Shown one piece after another: positions 24,577 through 31,916 of a DNA stretch of 64,000 nucleotides. The notes beneath the pieces are model-generated. The model saw only the letters and a program-made list of their open reading frames with translations. It searched no databases and was not told where the DNA came from. Numbering within the stretch: the first letter of the stretch is position 1; each line of letters begins with the position of its first letter. The stretch is from the NCBI GenBank assembly GCA_963841635.1, contig CAWJDO010000003.1:806001-870000 (forward strand). Direction: 5' to 3'. The stretch is from DASWZN01 sp963841635. Its GTDB lineage: Bacteria > Acidobacteriota > Terriglobia > Bryobacterales > Bryobacteraceae. The position numbers and the translations under genes are program-made.

Positions 24577-27500
24577 GATATTCGCCAGCCGACCGGCTCC
24601 AGGAATAATCGGCGGTCATCGCATTCTCCATCAGCTTGGCCCATTGGCCTTCGCTGCCATAGGTCTCGAGCGCCCGGTCCACCGCCTCCAGGAGCGCCGC
24701 GCCGTCATAGTCGCGGAACAGGAAACCGTTCCCCGTGCCCGCCGCCGGATCGAAGTCCGACACACTGTCCTTCAGGCCGCCGGTGGCCCGCACGATGGGG
24801 ATCGTGCCATACCGCAGGCTGTAGAGCTGGTTGAGGCCCGCCGGCTCGTACCGCGAAGGCATCAGAAACGCATCCGCGCCCGCCTCGATCTTATGCGCCA
24901 GCGTTTCGTCGAAAACGATTTGCGCCGCGGCCTTCCCCGGATAGCGGTCGCCGATGGAGCGGAAGAAATCCTCGAACGGCCGGTCGCCCGCTCCGAGAAG
25001 AACGAACTGCACCTTCCGGCGCATGAGTTCGTCGAACACCCCGGCGACCAGGTCGATGCCCTTCTGCGCCGCCATCCTTGTGATCATGCCGACGAGCGGC
25101 ACCTCGGGCGCCTCGCGCAAACCAAACAGGCTCTGAACCTCGGCCTTGCAAGCGCGCTTCCCGGAGACGTCGGCGACGTCATACGTCTTGGCAATTGCGG
25201 GATCGCTGGCCGGGTTCCAGACGCCGTAATCGGCGCCGTTGAGGATACCGGAAAGGTCCGCGGCGCGATCCCGAAACACGCCCTCGAGTCCAAAACCATG
25301 CTCCGCCGTCTGTATCTCCCCGGCGTAGGTGGGACTCACCGTCGTGATCGCGTCCGCCCACTCCAGGCCGCCTTTGAGGAAGTTGATCTGCCCGTAGTAT
25401 TCCAGCTGCCGGGGAGTGAAGAACCCCCAGTCCAGGTTGAGCAGATGCCAGTGGTCGCGCGGGAACACGCCCTGGTATCCCACGTTGTGCACGGTGAGAA
25501 CCGTCCGCACGGCCGAGAGCTCCGGATACACTTCCGGCTGCGCCTTCAGGAAAGCGATTGCCAGCGCTGCCTGCCAGTCATGCGCGTGCAGGACGTGCGC
25601 CGGTCCGATCTTGCGGAACGCCTCCAGCGCGGTCCGGGCGAAGAAGACGAAACGCTCGGCGTTGTCCGAGTAGTCCCCTTCCGGAGTGCCGTACAGGTTG
25701 TCCCGGTCGAAATACCGGTCGGCGCGGACGAGGTAGACGGAAACGTCACGGCCCGCCTTGGCGCGCAGCAGCGTCGCCTCCTCCTGGCGATTCGCAACCG
25801 GCACGGCGAAGCGGATCCCCGTCTCCTCCAGTGGCACCTCGCCCTTGAGAGCGCGGCGATAGGCCGGCATGATCAGGGACACCCGCTGACCGAGCCGCTC
25901 GAGCGCGATCGCCAGCGAGCCCACCATATCCGCCAGGCCGCCGGTTTTCGCGAACGGAACAACTTCCGGAGACACCATCACCACGTTGAGCCGGGCCGGC
26001 GCCGCAACGGGGACAACCGGCTTGGGCGCCGCAGCCACAACGCGCGGCTTTGGCTGCCCGGGCACGAAATCCGCCGCCGTCGCGATGTTCGGAAAGATGT
26101 TGTCCTGGGCCTCGATGTTCGCGAGGTGGACCTTGTCAACGTTCCCGGCCTCGATCTCGGCAGCCAACTGGCCGAGGCGCGAAAGGTGGCGCTTCGTCCT
26201 CCGCGTCGCGTACTCGCCCGTCGCCCCGGAGTGGATCATGAACGCCCAATCGCTCGATTGAGCCAGCAGCAGTTCCCTCGCCGCCTGGTCGAACGCCCGC
26301 GCCTCGAGACCGCTCGGATGCCTCTGCCCCAGCGTCTCCATCGTCGTGGCCGCCGCGTCCAGGTGCCGGTAGATCCAATCGTTCTCGCCATTCAGCCACA
26401 CTTCGTTGAAGCCCTTGTGCCCCCAACTCGAGACCGCCGGCGACGCCGTCTGAGCGATGGGGTATTCCTCCAGATACTCCGACAGCGTGGCCAGCCGGAG
26501 CGTGTCCTGTTCCAAAGCGATCTTGCGGATCACGTATTCGAGCCAGCTCGGGCCTTCGAACCACCAGTGTCCGAACAGTTCGGCATCGTAGGGCGCGAGG
26601 ATGACGGGCTTGCGGTCCATCATCGGCGCCAGGCGCTTCACCTGCCGCACGCGCTCCGCGACAAAATGCTCCGCGTGCGCTTCCGCCTTTCTCTCCGCCC
26701 ACTCGGGCACGTAGATCTCTTTGTGGTCGCCCTTCCCCGTGATGCGATAGTATTTGATTCCGGTGTCGATGCGTATGCCGGCGGGGTGAATGTAGGGCCG
26801 TATGTGGGCCAGGTCGAGGTCGTGACCGATGTCGCGATAGAACTCGCGATAGTCGTAGTCTCCCGGATAGCCGTCGATCGAGCTCCACACCTGGCGCGAG
26901 GACTCCGGGTCGCGCCCAAAAGCCGCCAGTCCGGAAGGGCAGTAGACCGGTGCGTAGGCGCCGAATCGCGGCCGCGGGTTGGCGTGAGTGATGCCGTGTG
27001 TATCGAGGATCGTGTAATGGACGCCGCTTTCCCGCAGCGGCGCTTCCACCGCCCCGCAGTAACCGCACTCCGGCAACCAGAAGCCTCGCGGCGTGCGGTC
27101 GAAAGTCTGCTGGTAGTGCTCGGCTCCCACCCGAATCTGCGTTCGCACGGCCGCTGGATGCAACGCTAGCAGCGGCAGGTAACCATGAGTAGCGGCGCTG
27201 GCGATGACTTCTACTTTGCCGGTTTCCTGGAAACCCCTCAAAGCCCGGACTAAGTCGCATCCGTAGCGGTTGACAAACGCGTCGCGAATCCGCAGGAACA
27301 GCCGGTGGTACATACGCGCCAGCAGGTGGAACTCCGGCTGGCCGCTGGTCCGCGCAAGCTCCATTTCCGCGGCCTCAATCGTGCGGTCGATCTTCCGCAC
27401 ATACCGCTCCTGCAACAAAGGATCGAGAAGCATGGAAGAGAGCGTGGGAGTCAGCGAAACGGTCAGGCGAAAATCGATTCCGTCCTGTAACAGGTTCTCC

Positions 27501-27637
27501 AGAACCAGAAACAAGGGAATGTAAGTCTCGGTAATCGCCTCGTTGAGCCAATTCTCTTCGAGAGGATCCTCGTACTCCGGATGGCGCACGTACGGCAGGT
27601 GCGCGTGGAGGACGATAGCCAGATATCCCTGTTCCAT
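24485..27637 (-). CDS. GH57 glucan branching enzyme fused to glycogen synthase (GT5)
   Basis: This 1050-residue bifunctional protein joins two enzymes. Residues 1-520 are a GH57/DUF1957-type 1,4-alpha-glucan branching enzyme with HAHLPYVRHPE at the start, nucleophile Glu190 in WLPECGY and acid Asp351 in PYDAELFGHWW. A short Ala/Pro linker (about 525-547) leads to a GT5 starch/glycogen synthase (about 548-1030) with SPEVVPFAKTGGLADMVG, HAHDWQAAL, NVGYQG and the nucleotide-sugar site MPSRYEPAGLNQLYSLRYG. The fusion would elongate and branch glycogen in one polypeptide. The ATG at 27637 is preferred over a TTG at 27649 because family members start with this motif. The last 30 residues are low complexity and overlap the convergent HEAT gene. 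Confidence 0.93.
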   Translation of the reverse strand: MEQGYLAIVLHAHLPYVRHPEYEDPLEENWLNEAITETYIPLFLVLENLLQDGIDFRLTVSLTPTLSSMLLDPLLQERYVRKIDRTIEAAEMELARTSGQPEFHLLARMYHRLFLRIRDAFVNRYGCDLVRALRGFQETGKVEVIASAATHGYLPLLALHPAAVRTQIRVGAEHYQQTFDRTPRGFWLPECGYCGAVEAPLRESGVHYTILDTHGITHANPRPRFGAYAPVYCPSGLAAFGRDPESSRQVWSSIDGYPGDYDYREFYRDIGHDLDLAHIRPYIHPAGIRIDTGIKYYRITGKGDHKEIYVPEWAERKAEAHAEHFVAERVRQVKRLAPMMDRKPVILAPYDAELFGHWWFEGPSWLEYVIRKIALEQDTLRLATLSEYLEEYPIAQTASPAVSSWGHKGFNEVWLNGENDWIYRHLDAAATTMETLGQRHPSGLEARAFDQAARELLLAQSSDWAFMIHSGATGEYATRRTKRHLSRLGQLAAEIEAGNVDKVHLANIEAQDNIFPNIATAADFVPGQPKPRVVAAAPKPVVPVAAPARLNVVMVSPEVVPFAKTGGLADMVGSLAIALERLGQRVSLIMPAYRRALKGEVPLEETGIRFAVPVANRQEEATLLRAKAGRDVSVYLVRADRYFDRDNLYGTPEGDYSDNAERFVFFARTALEAFRKIGPAHVLHAHDWQAALAIAFLKAQPEVYPELSAVRTVLTVHNVGYQGVFPRDHWHLLNLDWGFFTPRQLEYYGQINFLKGGLEWADAITTVSPTYAGEIQTAEHGFGLEGVFRDRAADLSGILNGADYGVWNPASDPAIAKTYDVADVSGKRACKAEVQSLFGLREAPEVPLVGMITRMAAQKGIDLVAGVFDELMRRKVQFVLLGAGDRPFEDFFRSIGDRYPGKAAAQIVFDETLAHKIEAGADAFLMPSRYEPAGLNQLYSLRYGTIPIVRATGGLKDSVSDFDPAAGTGNGFLFRDYDGAALLEAVDRALETYGSEGQWAKLMENAMTADYSWSRSAGEYLRLYRRLMTASSGNAAPSRASRGGGSPSAG

Positions 27638-27704
27638 TTCGCGGCTCAACCCTGTGGCGCACGCTTCAGCGTGCCGCGACGAACTTTAGTTCGCCGTCCA
27701 CAAC

Positions 27705-28481
27705 TTACTTCGCACGCCCGCGAGCCCCGACCATGAGGGAAGAGGCTCCCGGAACAAAGCTCTTCTCGCTCATCTCGGTAAGATCCCCTTCGCCATTCCC
27801 CGCGGGCGCTGAAGGGAGCGGTTCCTCGCGAAGCGCCGCCACCTCCGCGAGTTTCCTCGCCAGAACCACTCGTGAGTCCGCCCGCCGCGGCGCTGGGGTT
27901 GGGGCAGGCGGCACCGTCTCCAGCGCTGCCGGCGGATATTCCACTTCCAGTGCGGTCGCCGCCAGAGGCTCCGCCTCCACCGTTACCGCCGCCGGAGGCT
28001 CCACTTCCAGTGCCGACTCGCTGTCAGGCTCGCTCTGCTCCACCAGCGCGGCCGTTTCATCCACCTTCACGTGCGGCCACGCGGCCGGGGTTTCGATCAG
28101 GTTCGACCGCACCAACGCCACCAGTCGGCCGTCCTTCCCCCGCAGCCCGATGTCGGCACAGTATCTTCTCTCCGGGCTCCACAGGCGCACGTACCACTTG
28201 CCGGCATCCAGGCGGATCGTGACGTCGAAGCTATGCCCGCAATTCACGCCGTCGAAATCGATGCCGGTCGTGTCGTGGAACCGCAGGACCTGAGCGTCCA
28301 GTTCGTCCTTCCCGAAGAGCGCCTGCGCCGCCTCAATCCGATCCGGGGTCAGGTTCCAATAGGCATACACCAGGTAGGGATCCACCGCCATCAGGACCAG
28401 GCGGTCCTCGTTGCCCAAGTCCGGAAGTTCGCCGGTCTCGAAAGCCAGCGGTTCGGCGGCGCCCCCCTCGGCATCCGTCAT
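27705..28481 (-). CDS. DUF4912 domain protein
   Basis: This 258-residue protein has a DUF4912 domain in its first half (LVLMAVDPYLVYAYWNLTPDRI, VLRFHDTTGIDF, KWYVRLWSPERRYCADIGLRG). A Pro/Ala/Glu-rich disordered tail follows, with EVEPPAA-like repeats and an end containing VLARKLAEVAALREE. DUF4912 genes often sit next to GH57 and glycogen synthase genes, as here, so a role in glycogen metabolism is likely but undefined. The ATG at 28481 is chosen because the domain starts shortly after it. Confidence 0.78.
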   Translation of the reverse strand: MTDAEGGAAEPLAFETGELPDLGNEDRLVLMAVDPYLVYAYWNLTPDRIEAAQALFGKDELDAQVLRFHDTTGIDFDGVNCGHSFDVTIRLDAGKWYVRLWSPERRYCADIGLRGKDGRLVALVRSNLIETPAAWPHVKVDETAALVEQSEPDSESALEVEPPAAVTVEAEPLAATALEVEYPPAALETVPPAPTPAPRRADSRVVLARKLAEVAALREEPLPSAPAGNGEGDLTEMSEKSFVPGASSLMVGARGRAK

Positions 28482-28524
28482 CCGTAGTCCCCTTCGCCGG
28501 CCGGCTTCGAAAACGCTTACGAGC

Positions 28525-28734
28525 CTACTCGCCAGGCGTGTAGTTCTTCCACTCCAGCCTGCAGTCGGCGCACTTGAGCGCCCCGTAAACATTATAGTAG
28601 CTGGTGTACCCGCTGCTTGTGTCGGATTTCGCGAGCGTCAGCTCATCGTGTACGTGGGCGTGCTGGTGGCAAAGCCCCCGCCCGCAGGCCGCGCAAGCCC
28701 CTCGCGCCTCATCTTCACAGAACCAACACTTCAT
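28525..28734 (-). CDS. Small zinc-ribbon protein
   Basis: This 69-residue protein has CWFC, CAAC, the CHQHAH cluster and CADC, arranged as two zinc-binding half sites similar to DUF2180-type ribbons. A G-rich ribosome-binding site precedes the ATG. It lies 13 bases downstream of the GH57 gene and upstream of the DUF4912 gene on the same strand, so it is probably part of the glycogen operon. Function unknown. Confidence 0.7.
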   Translation of the reverse strand: MKCWFCEDEARGACAACGRGLCHQHAHVHDELTLAKSDTSSGYTSYYNVYGALKCADCRLEWKNYTPGE

Positions 28735-28747
28735 ACCGTCCCCCCCG

Positions 28748-29914
28748 TTACTTCGATCGAATCTCGTTCAGAATGCGGCGAGCGGCGCCCGTCTGCTCGT
28801 GTAACTTCGGAATCCATGCGTCGCCCCAGAACAGGTAGCAACTCGTCTCCGCCTTGAGGATCGCATCCTTAGCCTGTCCCAACTTCCGCGCCACAGCTTC
28901 CGTTTCGCCGTTCCTCACGGCTCCCGCGACCTCGCCATAGAGCCGCCTCAGCGTCCAGACCTCTTCGAGCGCCTGGCGCTGCGAAGAGGAACCCGCCCAC
29001 TGCGAGAAGTCGTATCCTGACGTTGTCCCCACGTTCCAGGCGCCGGTGCGGACCTCCGCCACGCCCCGAGGGGGATTGGAGGCCGCGAACTCCTCGATGA
29101 AACCCGGACGTATCGGCATCTGCCCGGCCCGTACCCGCTCCATGTAAGGAGCGAAGAAATAGCCCCAGAAACCGCCCTCCTCGTGGATTTGCCGGAACCA
29201 GCCTCCGTTTTCCCCATCGGTCCAGGTGGTCACCAGGCACGGCCGGGACGCGCTGCCCGTCTTGCGCACCACTTCGCCGGCAAACCAATCCGGATTGAGC
29301 CCGCTCTCCTGCGCGTTGCTCAAGTCGCGGTCTCGCGGGATCACCGTGATCGCCGCTCCCCGGTACTCGGCCCGATGAAGCCGGTAGAGCGCCTCCTGGC
29401 CCGAGCCGTTCTCGCCGGGCTTGACGTGGACGCTGTCCACCACCACGTATCGGTAACCGTTCTCGGCCAGCGCCGGGATCATCTCCATAGTGAATGCCAT
29501 CTCCGGCGGCCAGAAGATTTGCGGCTCGCGCCCGAACACTTCCGCGATCTTACTCTTGCCGCGTGCGATCTGCTCTCCCCAGTCCTCCATCGGAATTAAC
29601 GGGAAAACCGGATGATAGTAACCCATTCCCGCCAGCTCGATGTTAGGCGCGTTGCGGTAGCCATCCAGCATTTTGGGAATATCGACGATTCCGGAATAGC
29701 GCGAAACGATGTCCGGGTCCTGAAGCTGTTCGAGCAGGATCCCGGAAAAACCTACGCAGAACCGCGCCACGTCCCGATACCGCTCGGCGTATCGGAGCGG
29801 CCGTTCGTAACACAGCATGATTTGCCGGGCCTCCCACTCATTGGTCCTGATGAGTAGGTCCAGGTTGTCGGGCGGCTGGTGCATGTGTAGACCGAGAAGA
29901 TGGGTTACACTCAT
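28748..29914 (-). CDS. Glycoside hydrolase family 57 protein
   Basis: This 388-residue protein has the GH57 (beta/alpha)7 pattern: LGLHMHQPPDNL near the start, GMGYYHPVFPLIP, FWPPEMAFTMEM with the likely nucleophile Glu, and TTWTDGENGGWF containing the likely acid Asp. A C-terminal helical part ends with SCYLFWGDAWIPK. It probably acts on alpha-1,4-glucans (amylase or glucanotransferase). The ATG at 29914 has an AGGA site 6 bases upstream. First gene of the run zinc ribbon - DUF4912 - GH57/GT5. Confidence 0.88.
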   Translation of the reverse strand: MSVTHLLGLHMHQPPDNLDLLIRTNEWEARQIMLCYERPLRYAERYRDVARFCVGFSGILLEQLQDPDIVSRYSGIVDIPKMLDGYRNAPNIELAGMGYYHPVFPLIPMEDWGEQIARGKSKIAEVFGREPQIFWPPEMAFTMEMIPALAENGYRYVVVDSVHVKPGENGSGQEALYRLHRAEYRGAAITVIPRDRDLSNAQESGLNPDWFAGEVVRKTGSASRPCLVTTWTDGENGGWFRQIHEEGGFWGYFFAPYMERVRAGQMPIRPGFIEEFAASNPPRGVAEVRTGAWNVGTTSGYDFSQWAGSSSQRQALEEVWTLRRLYGEVAGAVRNGETEAVARKLGQAKDAILKAETSCYLFWGDAWIPKLHEQTGAARRILNEIRSK

Positions 29915-30010
29915 CGCGCTTCCTATTAGGCTGTGCTTGCTCCCAGGCTTGGGGGGCCTTTGACTAGATTCTATCAAGCACGGGAGGACCTTAAGTGGCT
30001 AGCCTCCCGC

Positions 30011-30042
30011 CAGCACCGAACCGCGAACGTAAGTGAGCGGAC
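30011..30042 (+). repeat. Dispersed GNRA-hairpin repeat, copy 1
   Basis: Core hairpin 30021-30040: stem CCGC/GCGG, tandem G-A internal loop, pairs A-T and C-G, tetraloop GTAA. Located between divergent GH57 and dut. The inner A-T pair replaces the C-G or G-C of other copies, a compensatory change. Confidence 0.8.
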
Positions 30043-30106
30043 ATCCGCGGTCCGCTGCCGGCGCCGGCGCATCCCGCCGTGGATGACGCTATGCTGTGAA
30101 AAGCCC

Positions 30107-30538
30107 ATGCGAGTGAAAATCGCGCGTCTTTCCCGGCAAGCGTTTCTGCCCGAGTACGCCCACGGCCCCCACGAGGACGCCGGCCTCGATCTGTGCGCCG
30201 CCGACGACGCGCTCCTGATCCCGAACCAGCCCGCGGCCGTGGGTACTGGCCTTGCCATCGAGTTGCCGCCGGGCTTCGAGGCCCAGATCCGGCCGCGCAG
30301 CGGCCTGGCCCTCAAGCACGCCATCACGCTGCCCAACAGCCCCGGCACCATCGATCCCGCCTACCGCGGCGAGATCCGGGTGATCCTGCTCAACCTGGGC
30401 CGCGAGCCTTACCGGATCGCGCGCGGAGACCGCATCGCGCAGTTGGTGGTGGCGCGCTACGAGCAGGTCGAGTGGGACGAATCCGAGTTAAGCGACACAA
30501 ATCGCGGCGGCGGCGGGTTTGGATCGTCCGGGCGGTAG
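30107..30538 (+). CDS. dut: Deoxyuridine 5'-triphosphate nucleotidohydrolase
   Basis: This 143-residue trimeric dUTPase has its motifs in order: DAGLDLCA, RPRSGLALK, NSPGTIDPAYRGEI, RIAQLVV and the C-terminal GGGGFGSSGR that closes over the active site. It hydrolyses dUTP to dUMP and pyrophosphate. The ATG at 30107 fits family starts. A longer in-frame extension to 29933 crosses the hairpin repeat and is unlikely to be coding. Confidence 0.95.
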   Translation: MRVKIARLSRQAFLPEYAHGPHEDAGLDLCAADDALLIPNQPAAVGTGLAIELPPGFEAQIRPRSGLALKHAITLPNSPGTIDPAYRGEIRVILLNLGREPYRIARGDRIAQLVVARYEQVEWDESELSDTNRGGGGFGSSGR

Positions 30539-30943
30539 GGAGGTGCTCCGGTCTCTTGCGTGCGGATCTAAATACAACGCGGGTCGGTACGGTCCTGTCG
30601 CCAGTACGCTAGTAGGGACCGGTACCGTCTGGTACGTTCCAAACGCGAGGTACCGAGCGCCCACTGGACCTGAATCGGACGGTACCTTCGTCTGAGGGTT
30701 CCGCTCAGCCAGATCCTCCCAGCCGCCAGATGAAGGGAATCCACCCATAACCGGCCCCGCCGGGTCATTTCACGCTGGTCTAGTATCTCCAATCCCATCT
30801 TGCAGTTGCGCGCGAAATACCAACCGTCCCGACCTGCCGGAGCCAGCCGGGACTAGCCCCCCCTCACAGTGCGCTGCCAGAAGAGGGGATTAGCTTGAAA
30901 TTCTTCCCATGGGGTGTTTAATGGGATGTCGGTGGAGGACGTA
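30539..30943. other. Intergenic region between dut and the IF-2B-like gene
   Basis: About 400 bases with no convincing gene. It is rich in GGTACC/CGGTAC-type short palindromes (30590-30710). Minus-strand frames of 76-86 codons here have no recognisable motif, ribosome-binding site or family pattern. A decayed gene or a regulatory leader are both possible. Confidence 0.5.
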
Positions 30944-31909
30944 ATGCAAGATTCTCATACGATTTCATCGGATATCCGCGCGATCCAAATCAGGTCTGCG
31001 ATCGATGAAATCCGGAATGATCGGGCAAGCGGAGCCGCCAAGCAGACCGTGCGCGCGGCCAGGTTGCTGGTCGAGTGTGCCCGGCACACGCCGGAGGACC
31101 TGCCGGAGATCGCTCGCGCCCTGACGGACGCACAGCCCACGACCGGTCCGATCTATAATCTCGCCGCGATGGTGCTGCACTCTCACGACGTGCCTGCGGT
31201 CTGCCACGACTTCCTGGACTCCATGGAGCGGAACGCCGCGCACATAGCGGAGAGGGCAGCGGCCATGGTTTCCGACGGCGACACCGTCATGACGCACTCG
31301 TTCAGCTCAACCATACTGACCGCGCTCCGCCAAGTCGCGTGGGGAGGAAAGCGCCTCTCCGTAATTTGCCCGGAATCCCGCCCCATTTGTGAAGGTATTG
31401 CCATGGCTGCAAGCCTGGGCATGTCGGGTATTCCAGTTTCGTTGATCGCGGACGCGGCCATTCATAACGTCCTTCCGGAAGTGCAACTCGTCCTGGTGGG
31501 CGCGGACGCCGTCTCGACGTGCGGCATCTTCAACAAGACCGGAACCTCGTTACTGGCACTGGCCGCCCGCGAGCTGGGCGTGCCGGTCTACGCGCTGTGC
31601 TCCTCCGACAAATTCCTCCCGCAGTCCTATAACCCGCCGAAGGAGACGCTGAAGGATCCACGCGAACTCCTGGAGCGCGACCTTCCGCACGTCACAGTCG
31701 CCAACTACCACTTCGACGTCACGCCGCTCGACTATTTCTCCGGCATTGTGACCGAAGAGGGAATTTTCACGCCGGCTGAGCTGCGCAAAAGGTTCGCGAG
31801 TAAGCACACGCCCTCCGAGCTTGCCCTGGCAGTCCCGGTGGAACCTCAGGACACCGCCCGCGCCGCGCTGCAGTCTCAGCCGGGGCCCGACCAGGTGGCC
31901 TGCTGCTGA
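30944..31909 (+). CDS. Translation initiation factor IF-2B alpha-like / ribose-1,5-bisphosphate isomerase-like protein
   Basis: This 321-residue member of the eIF2B-alpha/MtnA/R15P-isomerase superfamily has a helical N-terminus, VMTHSFSSTIL, VICPESRPICEG and VLVGADAVSTCGIFNKTGTSLLALAARELGVPVYALC, which carries the conserved Asp and the Lys-Thr-Gly-Thr loop. Family members isomerise phosphorylated sugars (MtnA, R15P isomerase) or act in translation in eukaryotes; the substrate here is not clear. The ATG at 30944 has GGAGGA 4 bases upstream and is preferred over in-frame starts at 30914 and 30926. It ends 7 bases before the large histidine kinase. Confidence 0.82.
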   Translation: MQDSHTISSDIRAIQIRSAIDEIRNDRASGAAKQTVRAARLLVECARHTPEDLPEIARALTDAQPTTGPIYNLAAMVLHSHDVPAVCHDFLDSMERNAAHIAERAAAMVSDGDTVMTHSFSSTILTALRQVAWGGKRLSVICPESRPICEGIAMAASLGMSGIPVSLIADAAIHNVLPEVQLVLVGADAVSTCGIFNKTGTSLLALAARELGVPVYALCSSDKFLPQSYNPPKETLKDPRELLERDLPHVTVANYHFDVTPLDYFSGIVTEEGIFTPAELRKRFASKHTPSELALAVPVEPQDTARAALQSQPGPDQVACC

Positions 31910-31916
31910 GGACCTC

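Noticed and set aside
24644..27169. Plus-strand frame of 841 codons
   Set aside because: Antisense shadow of the GH57-GT5 fusion; composition is Arg/Val/Gln-rich with no motifs.
29933..30106. N-terminal extension of dut
   Set aside because: The in-frame extension runs through a dispersed hairpin repeat and has no dUTPase homology; the family starts at the ATG at 30107.
30568..30798. Small minus-strand frame (76 codons) between dut and the IF-2B-like gene
   Set aside because: Composition is plausible, but there is no ribosome site, family or conservation evidence; left as part of an unexplained gap.
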